In this document: positions 1 to 12,141 of the stretch, in pieces | Position numbering within the stretch: the first letter of the stretch is position 1 | How the letters are laid out: the number at the start of each line of letters is the position of its first letter | NCBI GenBank assembly: GCA_011109175.1 | Contig: RDEW01000004.1 | Span: 582,030-646,029, forward strand | Direction of reading: 5' to 3' | From: Dicyema japonicum | Lineage: Eukaryota > Dicyemida > Rhombozoa > Dicyemidae | Length of the DNA stretch: 64,000 nt | Notes under the pieces: generated by a model | What the model saw: only the letters and a program-made list of their open reading frames with translations | Told to the model about the DNA's origin: nothing | The model's database searches: none | Translations under genes and position numbers: made by a program

Positions 1-820
1 CGATTAAGTTAAAAGATGTCTTAAATTCGTGTGTCAAAATCGTGAATTTCATTCGAAGAAGGGTTTTGAATCATAGACTGTTCAAAGCATTTTTATTGAT
101 TATGATGAAGACGCATCGTACTCAAGAGGTCATGTTTCGACAAGATTTTTATTCTCAGACTTGAAATCGAACAATTTGAAAAAAAACTTCGAACTACGGC
201 CTGTTTCAAATCTCCAAATTTTGTTATTTTGTGGCATATTGAAATATTCAATCATCTTGATCATTGAGTCTTTCAATTCAAGGGAGAAGATTAGCATTAT
301 TAATGCTTCTGACAATCTACGTGCCTGAGGAATAAACTGTCGTTGTGGACTCAACGTATTCAAGACAATAATTTTGCCGATTTTCCACCACTGGGGCTAC
401 TGAATCCAATGCGGCTTTTGATAAAATTATTAAAACAGAAATCAACAATCATCTTAAACCCTCATTTGATGGATATTTTTTAATTGGAAATATTAAAGAT
501 TCTGATACCTGCATTTTTAACCTACTTGCTTTCAAAATAGTGGTAGAGATGAGGATAGAGACAATTTGATTGAAATGCAACCATGCAAATCACTGAAAAT
601 GTTGTACGACTCGAATTCTTTGGAGGTGTTTTGGTGCGATCCGCAAGTTGGGTTTCCGACCTTTGCAAAAAAAATACTGCAAGTTCTGGTCCCATTTGCA
701 GCAACTTGGCCATGTGAGCTGGGATTTTCATCTCTACTATATATAAAAAAACAGGTACCGAAACGCTCTCAGAATTGCACTACCAAACAAAAAACCACAT
801 TTCGAAGAATTGATTAAAAC
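1..820 (+). pseudogene. Decayed hAT-type (ZBED5/FAM200-like) transposase, 3' part
   Basis: The plus strand gives broken pieces of a hAT transposase of the ZBED5/FAM200/SCAND3 type. Early pieces resemble the 'N-x-R-x-LF' block (NHRLFKAF near 62-90). The last piece, about 630-745, reads LVPFAATWPCELGFSSLL, which matches the family motif LLPFATTYLCE-x-GFSAL near the C-terminus. Several frame changes and stops separate the pieces, and the 5' end lies outside the window. The family assignment comes from recalled motifs. The element is dead. Confidence 0.5.
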
Positions 821-2253
821 TAGAGGCAGGAAAAGTCTCGAGGAACTAAATATTTTTTTGAATAAAATTCGAATTCTGTTAAATTTAAAATCGGGTTTAC
901 GAAGTTGGTTTTTTAAATTTTTGGGGGTGCGAACTCAAACGAATCGGGAAGCTTCCCTAGTCCAATCGACGAATCAAAATCCTCTCTACCGAGGGATATC
1001 CGGGTAAATTTGGATTGTCTTCGCTGCGGACCACTGTACCAACATACGTATGTAAACTCATACAAAGTAAAAAATAAAAAAATGCCGTTTGGTCAGAGCA
1101 AAAAAACCGTTAACACTGAGGTTTTTCAGGTGATGTATGGCCACACTGTGTGAACCTCTCAATCCAGTTTTGTAATCATGAATTGTGGTCTGACGACGAC
1201 TTCTGAGTATGTGGTCTCTTATAACAGAGGCCTTAGGTAAGAAAATGGATGATCTTGCATAGGGACACTTAAGTCTCGGAGGGATATCACAGATTTGTTA
1301 TTAGAGACCAGTGAGGACGTCTGTCTTGAGTTAGTCTTTCAGAGGATTTTTCAGAAAAAACACGTGCCAGAATAGAAACTAAAAGTGAAGATAATGTTGT
1401 TCCATTTTTTTGTTTTAGCCAGAGACACATCGATTTGATTTTACAAACAGATCAATAATCTCAGGGGGATGAAGACCAAATGAAACCACGTGGAATAAGA
1501 ATTACGCAATATGTGAAGGACTCAACAACGGGTTTTAAACATCGGAAGGATGTACAAGAAAGGTCCTCGAGTCCGTTGCTATACGAATCCAAAATTCCAC
1601 GTTTTTATTTAATAAAAGTCCTGTGTTCCCCAACTTCATGGGCTGCTGATTTATGGTTATTCTAATCGGATTATGATATCAGGATGGTCACAGAGAACGT
1701 CCAAAGGAGCGTAGAGAGCCAGACTGGGAGAACAGAGATATAAAGGAGAACCAAGTAGGGAGTTGAAATCTCCCCATACAAGACCACCGTTAAACCGAAA
1801 AAACAAACTGATCCTTAAAAATCTAACCCAGACTCTCAGATTGGCTCCTCCCTTGATCTTACAAAAACTCGTTGGGGTCGTGGTGTATCCTGATCACGTT
1901 GGATCAGGTCTCCTGTATTCCTTCGGATTATAATCTCTAAGGATGTCTGCATCATATTCTCTTCGTCCATATTTTAAAAATAAAAAACAGTTATCGAAAT
2001 TCTTGAGTTAATCCACAGACCCACATGCACCACGGTAGTGAGGTACAACTGGAAGCCGTAGATGCATGAAGCCCACAGCAATCTAATTTTGTCAAAATGA
2101 AACTGCCACACTAACATTGTAAATAAAACCTAATAAAGTAAAAAATACTAAAATAAATTAAAGAATCGAATATTAACTGAAATCGAGATTACATTTTAGA
2201 GATTAAATAAGATTCAGGTATTTTAAGTTTTCTCATTAAATCAATACACTTAT
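821..2253. other. Intergenic, mostly unrecognised; LINE-tail repeat at about 1680-1960
   Basis: No convincing gene was found. The segment around 1783-1960, with ACCACCGTTAAACCG and the following ATCCTGATCACGTTGGATC, is the reverse complement of the retrotransposon tail at 29430-29590. It is therefore a dispersed repeat copy in minus orientation. The rest shows short meaningless ORFs only. Confidence 0.4.
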
Positions 2254-3891
2254 TTAGCTGATTACGTGCAACCTCAATTGAAGGGATCTTCTGAGACCCA
2301 AAGGACTCTTGAATTCAAAAAACCCACAGATACCCAAAATAATCGAATTTATCGTAGAAAATATCTCAATCCTCCTAGAAGGAATCATCAAAAGGTCCCC
2401 ATACGGAGATTTCCAAGGGTTCTCAAACTCGATGAGACTTACGGCTTTCTAAATATAAATTGAAAGACCAGACAAGGAGAAGTTCTTCATTGACTTCAAA
2501 TTCAGAGCTATCCTCACTGAATAGCTCTTTGCACAACTCAAAGAGTCCTCTGGCATAGGTGATCAGACTCACTGCTGATTCCCTACTCAGATAGGTGAAG
2601 TAGAGTCAGTGGACTCGCTCATCTCAATATCCTCAACTCCGACAGAGAAGTTGGGATCCTCCCCCCGTCTTAAAAATGAGTATGGAGAGGTCAAACCGGT
2701 GAATATTGTAGTCAGAATCAGCAAATGCACTGAAACTGTCTGAAGGACAGAGCCTCCTGTGGTGAAACATAATCGTCTCCACAAAATGCTGGACTTTCAT
2801 CCTAAAGTAGACTGTCTTGTGTTTCTCGAACATATCCGGGAACCTCTCCAAGCAGTTTTCAATGGCCTTTGCCACATTTCCATCGGTTATCAGTTCTTTG
2901 AGGTCTACAATGCAAGCAAACAGTGACCCTGACTGAACCGAAACAAACTGGCATCAAAAAATATCACCATATCCCGAAGGCCACAGCAGTCTTGTAATAT
3001 CCGTGGTAGACGAGATATTCAACGACCATTCTGCACAGAACGTTGGTGTGTATCGTGGACGACTTCTTGATAGTCTTCATGAGGATCCCTTGTTCGTGCT
3101 GAATGGTAACAAATCAAATACGTTCATAAAGCTCTTCAGATCAAAGACAAACCGTTCTTGCCCAAAATTAACAGAGACAGACTCCCTCATAGACTGCATC
3201 CCCACAATAATGTGGAATGGGGACTAATAATGACAACAACAAACAAACGGGATCCTTGTTGAGGAATGTGTCCGGGAAAGTAACCATAAAACAGTCCATT
3301 TTGAGTGAAAAAGAAACGATTGGTGATGAAATTGACTCCACAGCCGACAACATCCCCACATTTATAACCAGAACCATATCGTTTGTGAGTGGAAATGAAC
3401 ACAAAGCCATCATCTGCGTGATATCCTATCGATTTAGAATCCCAACCTATAAATAGAAATAAACTGGACAACCAGGCAAAAGAGTGTTGTTTTCTTGTGA
3501 TCCAAATCCCACAGCAATATGGCCGTCCACTCCGTCACAAAGTACAGTTGCTTCGTAGTAGTAAATTGCACAACATGTTGGGACCTGTCTATTAGAGAGA
3601 CAGCAAAGGCTTCACTCTTGCCCGAAGATTTACCTATTTAAGATAAGTGAGCATACACGTGGCAACAGTGTTAGACTGACTGAGAATGATAGCATTATTG
3701 CATTCATTTGGGTTAAGACAAGTAGGGAAGAGATCCACATTGGAATTTGGGTAGTAGTACGTGAGATTATCCACTCTTGTCTTGTCGGATATTGTTTTTG
3801 GCTGAGAAGGCACAGAATGAGATATTTCTGTTATTGGTGGACTATTCATATCTGACGACGCACTTACATAAGAAGACTCCTCGCTACTCAT
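2254..3891 (-). CDS. RANBP9: RANBP9/RANBP10-like scaffold (SPRY-LisH-CTLH/CRA), with frame breaks
   Basis: RanBPM-type proteins are scaffold subunits of the CTLH (GID) E3 ubiquitin ligase. Reading from ATG 3891, an N-terminal stretch with NNAIILSQSN leads into a SPRY domain: CCAIYYYEATV, then GWDSKSIGYHADDGFVF and GDVVGCGVNFITN, ending FFFTQNG. NFGQERFVFDL and a LisH helix with YLVYHGYYKTAVAF follow. Next is a CTLH/CRA segment, NVAKAIENCLERFPDMFEK, FRMKVQHFVE and ENPWKSPYGDLFDD, ending at TAA 2254-2256. Several 20-26 nt introns are clear, for example the one inside the codon before GWDSK. Two one-base frame breaks (about 3284 and 3585) cannot be explained by GT-AG introns; adding one G restores alignment. 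The LisH-CTLH junction near 2960 is also unresolved. This is either assembly error or an inactivated copy. Confidence 0.85.
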
Positions 3892-4321
3892 TCCCTTATA
3901 TGCTTAATTACATAAACACATTACTAACAATATCTTGTAATAGTTAAATAATTTCGTTAATTTAACATTATTTTTATTTTTTAATTAAAAATATTTTTAA
4001 GTTAATATAATTCCAATTATTGATCCCGACGACATAATTGCCTCATATTAGCGACGGAGATTAAAGTTAGGTCTTTTGAGAAAGGACAGTGACTCCTACC
4101 TATACCTCCAGTTATCTCAATAGGGCTGATCGTGAACCGGTACGGGACCGCTTCCTACACTTACCGTTGCCTCCCCTTCCTTTTCCGCACATATAATGTG
4201 CCTACTGGCATCCAATATCAACGGCTTCCCCTCAACAATACCGTCCCCCACCAATTTAATCAAATTTACTAATCATTGTTATCAACCCGAACAAATTAAA
4301 ATATTAATAGTCATTAGCAAA
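3892..4321. other. Intergenic region, AT-rich; no gene seen
   Basis: This stretch separates the start of the RANBP9/10-like gene from the stop codon of the ATP synthase d gene, both on the minus strand. It contains AT-rich sequence around 3900-4020. The plus-strand ORF at 4196-4537 is the shadow of the ATP synthase exon on the other strand. No motif was recognised. Confidence 0.4.
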
Positions 4322-4951
4322 TTAGTTAACCACAGGAAAGTAAGCCTGTTTGGAGTCCGGCTGGTGGATACCAATGTATGGATAAAATTTAAAGTTTCTA
4401 TGGACATTAACGTTGACGTCACGGGGGAAGTAATACATCAACATCTCATTGTTCATGTTCTCCAATTGAGGAAGAGACTCAACGGCTTTGACCTACTAAA
4501 TCATATCAACCAGGACCGACTCATCCAAATGGTCTAATATCCCCGAGTACTGCTTCTTAAAGTCATCAATTTCAGCATTCTATTAGATTATGTCAACTCA
4601 ATACGGCTTGCTTTTCCAGCATTTCTATTTCAGATGACTGACTGTCGGCATCCTTGGGGTATTTTAGAGTAACTTTCTCATACTAATGTAAGGTGGTCAG
4701 TCAACCTGTGATTTCCATAGTTTTATTTGACTGGAATCCGCCCCAATGAATGACTCGTAATAATTCCAGTCTATTTTAGGGAGGGAGGCTGAGCATTGGT
4801 TCATTCTGGGGATCATTTGTATAATACACCTTGTCTCATATTTGTTGGTGGTAGATCGCAATGCTTTGGCCAATTTCTTATATTTTGAAGGAATGTTATT
4901 AACAAAGCTATTCCAATCAATCTGTAGTGCTTTTATTGCTTGTCTATTCAT
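4322..4951 (-). CDS. ATP5PD: Mitochondrial F1Fo ATP synthase subunit d
   Basis: Subunit d is part of the peripheral stalk of mitochondrial ATP synthase. From ATG 4951 the first exon contains the two family signatures IDWNSFVNNIP and PKIDWNYYESFIG, matching IDW-x-x-F...IP and IDWAYYK in animal subunit d. Downstream exons are helical and charged and end with the family's FPE...YPYWPHQP-like segment, here YYFPRD and FKFYPYIGIHQP. Three GT-AG introns of 23, 25 and 24 nt (the first at 4683-4705) are removed to give 186 codons, so 185 residues against about 160 in vertebrates. No frame damage was seen. Confidence 0.88.
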
Positions 4952-5082
4952 TTATGCCTGAGGAATCTAATACACCAACAAAATAATTTAAATTTTATAT
5001 TTTTTAAAATTAATTAATTTAAAATATCTTGTTTATTATAAAGAATGCATGGATCACATCTTAAAACATCTTCGCTTATCGT

Positions 5083-5455
5083 TTGGTGCCGTGTGGCTAC
5101 TTTATTAAGATTTTTTGTTTGTTTCTTCTATTCCTCTTTTCCTCCACTTCCCTTTTTAATAGAGTGGTGTCATGTGATACAACTGTCTCAGGTGGCTCTG
5201 ATAGACATTTAAAAGGATAATTTTCTTCTTCACTCCATTGGAAGGGTTCCCATAAGTTCAAAGAATGGACGTTTTCTACCTTTTATGCTGGTTCTGGATG
5301 GACTCTGTTTCTGTGACAGTGGGAACTGGATGCACTTAATTAGTTGCCAACTTCTTTCTCTGTGTATACAGCACAATTGAATTCCGTACTTTATATTGTC
5401 GGACAAAAAATTCATGTTGTCCACATAGGACGTTTGTTTAGGACCTATCTCCACG
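5083..5455 (+). repeat. Diverged SINE copy
   Basis: This is a diverged copy of the SINE family seen best at 33355-33670, 49836-50152 and 51173-51491. Shared blocks are GTGGCTA near the head, AGAGTGGTGTCATGTGAT, CACTCCATTGGAAGGGTT and GACTCTGTTTCTGTG near the 3' end. It lies between two minus-strand genes. Confidence 0.65.
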
Positions 5456-5516
5456 TCCTAAAATAGGCCACAATAAAACACCTTTTCTTTCACAGGACTC
5501 CGTTTTGATTCTGAAA

Positions 5517-6216
5517 CTACTTATAAGCAAAATTACTAAAAGTTGACGACTTCAAATTTGGGAAGTTGGACAAATTACTCTGCAAACTAATAACTGGCTG
5601 TACCTGGCTGTCCTTGATTCTCACTTTCGATCCTCCCTGAGGTGCCAGCGTCCCTGTTAAGAATCACTGGTTTAGGTAACCCAATTCTTTCCGAATCTCC
5701 TTCAAAACAGATTCCAAATATACTGCAGATTAATGACGAAAGCGAGTTATCCCGAGAGAACTAAATCGAGAGTCGACAGCTTCCGATAAGTAACTTCCTT
5801 AAAGTACATCATTTTCTGTACTTTTGGCATATGGTCGATAGGTATCGAGAACTCCATCTATATAAGCGGTTGACCTTCCCGATCAAATCCATCAGCTAAC
5901 ATTACTTGATTATCCGGCTCAGCCTTATAAATAATTTTTTCCTCAGATACGTTACACCGTGGGCCTCAGATTCTCGAGTGAGTCGGTACTTTTTCAGGTT
6001 TCTGTAAATGCAGTAATATTCCCACTGAGATGTCTGGGGAGTGAAAATTGAATAATTCGTTGAACATAAAGGATATTTCCCGATTCGTTGAGCATATTTC
6101 ATCAATTTCTTGATGTCATCCCTATCAAATTGCTCGTTAAACTGGTCTGCTATTAAGTTGGGAGCGTTTAGTGTCTGAATTCGTCCTGTATTCTTTAAAT
6201 TGGGTTTAGCTGACAT
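5517..6216 (-). CDS. Unassigned multi-exon gene
   Basis: I do not recognise the product. A clean first exon starts at ATG 6216 (MSAKPNLKNTGRIQTLNAPN) and stays open to about 5950, with NLIADQFNEQFDRDDIKKLM and a Trp/Tyr-rich segment QWEYYCIYRNLKKY. One A added to the A6 run near 5938 extends it into KAEPDNQVMLADGFDREGQP. Further pieces downstream are consistent with a 24-nt intron ending before SNLSNFPNLK and a stop at 5517-5519. A TAG near 5860 is not explained. Codon use and composition resemble the neighbouring real genes. The exon structure is a model, not proven. Confidence 0.4.
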
Positions 6217-7030
6217 TTCACCAGTTTTTCGTCCAAAAAATTCAATAATGTACTTCTTGATCGTGTGTCGAATTTTATTTCTCAGTTCAGCTCTTCGTGA
6301 GGGTTACAGGTTTCAGTTTAGCATATATCCGGTTGATGGATAAATAATTCATTGACTGTTGGGTTATAAGCAGTTTTGTATTTTTCTTTCATATTGCTTT
6401 ACAGCCGTATATTTGGCGACTGATGTTATAGCTCTAGTGATTCTTTCCTATATGACATGAGGTTGGTTATGGAGATATCAGATAGATATTTTTCTATTCT
6501 CATCAGATATCTGGGAGACTATTGTTATTTAGTTGTTTTTTCAAACTATTAGTATCAACGTGCTGACTGCAATCTTGTGATTTCTATCTGTTAATGTTCC
6601 TCCACGTGAACGAAAGTTCATTAGTAGCCTCTCAAGTGACTGTTTGGATAAAATATAGTCGATTGGGGTTAAATAATTTATTTCATTTATTTTTTATTCT
6701 TTCTATAGCCAATCCACGTGGTGTGTATCTGGCAACATGCTGACAGGTGGTGTTGCGCACGAAAAATCTTAAGTATAAGGAAGTTTAGCGATGAGTTTGG
6801 GCAACCCCTTCCGTGGTTTCGACGAGTTTGTAATAGTCGTAGTATACACCACCATTCATTTTTTATCCCAATTCCTGCAGACATGCCACACTAATTCTTG
6901 CATCTTTCCAAATCGAAGGATCCCATAGAATCCTATTATACTATGACGAAATAATCATTAATGAAGCAGAGAAATGGATTTTACAAAGTATGTCTCCCCA
7001 ACTTTGTTTTGTATCTCGAACCGTTAATTA
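6217..7030. other. Intergenic; no confident gene
   Basis: Short minus-strand ORFs occur (6687-6884), and the alternative frame YYDYYKLVETTEGVAQTHR is visible near 6790-6850, but neither could be joined into a gene model. No repeat family was recognised apart from AT-rich spacers. Confidence 0.3.
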
Positions 7031-7033
7031 TGT

Positions 7034-7260
7034 TGAAATTGTGAGAGTAGCCAGACGTCCAGTCTATTGAGAAATGACTTCCTGCTCATATCTCCCATCA
7101 TCTCAACAGCAATTGAACGGTGAGTGAACAGGTCAAGGAGCCTATCGTATTTCTTTCCTTTAGACTTCTCCACCCATTTTGTAACTGATGATGGATTTAC
7201 CGCACTCCCAATAATGTCGGTGGAAGATATAGAGTCGATACAAATGGCCTCATGTCACAT
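7034..7260 (-). CDS. Unassigned open exon beside a LINE-type tail
   Basis: On the minus strand an open frame of about 66 codons (SVTKWVEKSKGKKYDRLLDL and onward) ends at TAA near 7034. It has no obvious start. It is followed upstream, at 7315-7380, by CCAAAGACCAAG...TAATCACGTGACC, the reversed 3' tail shared by several LINE fragments in this window. It may be a captured or truncated exon. Function unknown. Confidence 0.25.
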
Positions 7261-7725
7261 TTTAAAGTACAATCGTTCAGTCAATATTATTGATTAAAAG
7301 TCATAAAATGAAAATTCCAAAGACCAAGTAATACCAAACTAACTAATCACGTGACCTAACCAAGCTCCTCATAATGGCCATGGTCCAATACTTCTCTGTC
7401 AATCCAAACAGGCACCTAGAACTAGACACTCATAGTTGAACGGGCATGCCCCTCTGTTCCTATGGATTAGAGATTTCAGAGGCGTTGGAAACAAGTACTT
7501 TCAGAAGTCAATGCTTCGTCACTTTGTACGCTCTTTTTGTGTAGCCGCGATATTAGCATAAAAATAATTTTTGAATAAAATTAGTTTAACTTCAAAAATT
7601 ATGATAATTTTTCCAAAATTAAAAATATTATATTTAATTAATGTAAAATAATTATGGCAAACCAATAATAATAAATTGGTTTCATAGTAACTGAGTTACC
7701 TGTAGACTAATTGACAAGGAAATTC

Positions 7726-10700
7726 ATGAATTGTGCCTTTTTAAACGGAGAGGGTGTCATTTATGAACTGGGGGAATGCATGACTATTGGGAAGAGGCAG
7801 TGCGGCTTAATAATAGGCGTAATTCATTATTATATGTAGTCCAATACTGTTGACGACAGACATGCGACAATACATTATTCTAAAAATGAAAATAGTTTCA
7901 TTCTCCAAGACCTAAACTCACGACATGGAACATATGTCAATGGCTTCAAAGTACATACCGTCAGACTATCTCCCGGCGACAATATAAAATTCGGACTGGA
8001 CCACGTGATTTACGAATTTGGCGTCGGGAAAATCGAATCAGTATTCATGTGTATAATACAAGCCCCCTACATGTCCTCCTATTCAGAGCTCAGTCGAAGT
8101 GGACTTTGATCCCAATCCCACTACCATATTTACAGAGCCAATCGGTGCACGTGCGTCAGTAAGACAGCCGATAGTAATTTTGTGATGAAATTTAAAGTAT
8201 TGTCGTTCCAGGACCTGCCATGCTGATGGCTCCTCAGGTTTGTGTTCATATTAACAAGCACAGAGGGATCCTTCACGGAAATGGTGGAGCCATTAAATGA
8301 TTTCTAGACGAACCAACAACTACGGGTGGAGCTGAGAAATATGAGGAATCTTCTATCAGAGAATGCAAAGAAGGACCAGGAGTTGAGACAGCAAAGAGAA
8401 ATCATACTGGAACTCGAAAATAAGATTGATTCCCTTAGAAGTTCCAAGAATAGGATTTCACAGGAGTTTTCGTCTGCAAATGAATTGAGGCAAAGATTAG
8501 AGGAGGAAGTCAACCTTAAAGACTCTATCATCAATAATCTTAAGGAACGAGTTTATAGTCTCAATGATTTCAGACACGTGACGTGAAAGAAAATGTGGAA
8601 ACTGATAAGAAACTCCCTCAAACTAGCTTACCAGTGGTGGAAACTTCAAAAATTAAAAGAGATAAGAAGATACTTGAAGATTTGGTGACTCAGCTGCAGA
8701 GAGACTCAATCTCAAAGGTAAAGACACATGTCTTGATTTATAGGATGAGATTATTTCACGACAGTCCGTTGAAATTGAGAACTTTACTGAAATTTTGAAT
8801 TCAAAGTCATCCAAACAGGTTGGTTCTCGGTGACATTAAAGGAACAAACTGAGATGAATACCTTAAGGACAGTATTGTTTGTCTGGAATATTCCTAGAGT
8901 TTGAAGGATCAGGAAACCGAGACCAAAAGGATCACTGCTGAATTGGTGGAGATTAAGCGTGAAATGGCAAAGCAGAGGCAAAAAGCGTCCGAATATGAGC
9001 AACAATGTGAGATCCTCGAGGCCAAAATAAGGGACTATAAGACGGAAAATGCTGACCTGGAACGTTCCGGCAACACCACAAGGATAGAACTGCATAATTC
9101 TGTGCAGAAAGTAATATGAAACTAATGGAGTAGCACGAAAAATTCAAGGACAAGATTGTAAACTCAATAGCTGCCATTTTGAGTGACTGTGAGGAGATTA
9201 GTGATGAAGTGATAACAAGGGAGGTGGCTAGACTGTGCAAGGTCAAACAGGTATATGAAGAGAAGGTGGACTCTCTGAAGTGTGAAATTAATAAACTGAA
9301 CAGTAACGAGGCAACCTTTCAATACAAATTGACAGAATTAAAGGAATCAATGACACGTGATTTGGTTTGTCTTAGTTGTGACCCCAGACTGACTACATTG
9401 AATACGGGACTCCCATTTCTTCCCACTTGGACACATTGATAACTAAATTGGAGTCAAGACATAGCTTGGATGATTCCTTGGTGTGGATCCGTGACTCCCT
9501 GCTGAGTGTTGTCAAATTCCAAAGCAAAATAATGCACGAAATCGAGGACTCGATAGAACGTGCAGATGTCGTACCCTTTAATTATGAAGAATGTACTATC
9601 GCGACTTATTCCTAGCCATTGCTGATAATATTCATACCCTCAGTAAAAGACTGGCGGAAACACGTGCCAGGCATGACGTGTCATTAAAGAACATTGAAAA
9701 CCTGAGGGATAAGTACAATGAGGATATCCGACGGTTGAACGAGGAGGGAGAGAGACAGTTTAGACTACAAATTGAGGAAGCTGTAGACAAGACTATGACA
9801 ATCGGTGATATTTATCATTCATTCGACAGAACAGGAGAAGAGGACTCAGGAAATTATTAGAATTAGGAAGGATGAGGCCGAGAAACTGAACAAGCATTCA
9901 CTGGAGAAGGAAAATAGAATAAACGACCTAATATTGACGATTGATAAACTAAATTTGGTGAAAGATTGCTTATTGCAGAGGATACAATCAGACGAGGCAG
10001 AATTGGAGACTCAAAGACACAGATTTTCAAATCTGGACAAGTCTGTTACCATTTACAGGGAGAATGAGGTGACTGTCGTGTTATTTATAAGGAAAAACTG
10101 ATCGCTGAGATTGATAAGCTAAAGTCATCTCTGGAAGACTTGAATGTTCAGAAAATGAGTGAACTAGCTGATTTACGAAACTACCACGACCACGAGGCTA
10201 AGAATTATCGAGAACAGATCAAACAGTATTCGGTTACAATCTGCAAACTGGAAGAGAATATAGAAAGGCTAAGACATAAGAAAAAAATGGCCAAAAATGA
10301 AGCCAAGTTCGTGAAAATGAGGTCAACTGGTAATTTGTGGCTTAATATCAGATGTGCCGAAAGAACCGGTTAATCAGCAATCTGTCCCTTCCCCTCCTCC
10401 ACGTGTTATGCTTGAAACCCCATCAATTGATGTCATAGAGTTGAGGAATTCTATCTCAAGATTGAATGATGAGATTGTAGTACTAAAGTCAATGTGTGAA
10501 GAGAAGGACATGACAAATGCTGGACTTGAGAGGGAACTTCACATACTGAAGGCAGAGACCACAGACAGAACTGGTGACTATTTGACTCATCCAAGATGAT
10601 AAACTGTGGGCTAAAGAATTAACTGAAGCCAGAAATCTCCTAAGAATGAAGGATGACGAGATTGTCCTTCTCCGTAGAAACAATCATGGAGTACAGTCCT

Positions 10701-12011
10701 CCAAAATTGAGATTGAAAAGCTGACTCAAAAGCTAAAGTTTGCATGCTCTAAGTGGTAGTAAGGAACGTGCTTCTCTGTCGAGTTTGGAGAACAAGTTGA
10801 ATGAACGTTCGAGTCAAGTTGAACAGCTCCAGCAACAGTTGAGGTTCTCCCAGGATGAAAGGAACACAGCTATCGCACAATTGGAGAGATATCCCAAGTC
10901 AGACGAATTGGTAGCAGCGGGGTCTCTCTGCAGAGGAGAACGACATAAATCAATAATTGAGAGGCAGGCTGAGGCATTGTCCGAGTTGAGATGTCGTCTT
11001 AAAGAGTTTGAGACATTTAAAATGATTCGTATGTACTGTAATAAATGTAGCCTCCCCCGAATGTGGACTGAGACAACAGAATATAATGCTAAAGAGGGAA
11101 CTGGCCGAGCTGAAGACACGTGAAGTATTGAACAACAATGCCCTCATTAAAAATTCTCAAATAAAAAGAAATGTTGTTTACCACCAACAGATAGATCAAG
11201 TTCCTCAGATTGATGACAAGTTCTCAGCCTCAGAGAATTTGGTGAGTTGTTTGTTGATTAAAGACTCTAAATTTTGTTGGAGAATTGGCTAGGGTTGTTT
11301 GTATGACTGGCAATGTGAGCCTCCACCCGGTTGTGCACATGCCCCCAGATCAGTCAGAGCAGCTGTTATCGGAGAGGAGACAGATATTCGACATGATTGT
11401 TAGTAAAGTCAATATCCTCAGTGACCGTTTGCAAAAGAAGTGTGAGTTGCTTTTGAAATATGAACACGATCTTTCTAGAATGAAGTTTGGGGGTCGTATA
11501 GCTTAGAGTGTTGGAGGAAATAAATATTAAGACAAAGAGGGATATTGAGGCACATTTGGTGTAAATAGTGATAACCCACTAGGAAACTATTCGCTGTAAA
11601 ACTGATGAGATTGAGTACATGAAGGAAAGTCTGGTAAAGTACCGTGAAATTTTAAACGCTGAGAGACGACTGAATAGCGCTATAAAGAGCAAAAAGGTGT
11701 CGAGTTCATATATGGTAGACGTTTCACATGGAGAAAGAACTCGCTGATAGGAACTACAAGGTTCACCAATGTGACTTTGTCCCCAAGGTGTATTATTTCT
11801 TATTGTAGAATGATAGTAAATACAAGTCACTAACTGATGAAATCAAAATGAAGGACTTTATTATTGCCAAGCAGAAAGAGGAGTTATTGGAGAAGAACAA
11901 AAGTAAAATAAAGGTAGGTTATGCGTTATTCCCCAGAATGATGACGGATTTGATACCTATCCAACACTTAGTGATGACACTATGGAAGACTGTGAACCCA
12001 CACCAAGCTAA
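7726..12011 (+). CDS. FHAD1: FHAD1-like protein: N-terminal FHA domain plus long coiled coil, 25 exons
   Basis: From ATG 7726 the protein begins MNCAFLNGEGVIYELGECM, followed by an FHA domain (residues about 18-95): TIGK, then SNTVDDRHATIHYS, ILQDLNSRHGTYVNG, LSPGDNIKFG. The FHA signature residues (GK/R, S-x-RH, N-S-R-x-GT-x-VNG, GD-x-x-x-FG) are present, so phosphothreonine binding is expected from the family. The rest, to TAA 12009-12011, is heptad-rich coiled coil (QQREIILELENKIDSLR and many similar), as in animal FHAD1. Twenty-four GT-AG introns of 21-26 nt interrupt it (first 7819-7839, second 8041-8062, last 11914-11936). Their removal leaves 3732 nt, an uninterrupted 1243-residue frame, close to human FHAD1 (about 1400). 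No frame break is needed. The domain order and position of the FHA make FHAD1 the best match; another FHA/coiled-coil protein is less likely. Confidence 0.85.
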
Positions 12012-12141
12012 CAATGCATTTATTAATTATTAAATTTCTTTTAAATTTTAACATTATAACTAGTGATTCTCCAATTGACCCATACATTGGTATTGTCCAC
12101 CAGGGACCACTTCGGTCTACAAATCCTTGACAAATATCCGG

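Noticed and set aside
3570-3600. A 17-nt intron in the RANBP9/10-like gene
   Set aside because: It would fix the frame but would remove six residues that align without a gap; one missing G explains the data better and all other introns are at least 20 nt.
4196-4537. 113-codon plus-strand ORF
   Set aside because: Antisense of the ATP synthase d exons, which have a clear family match.
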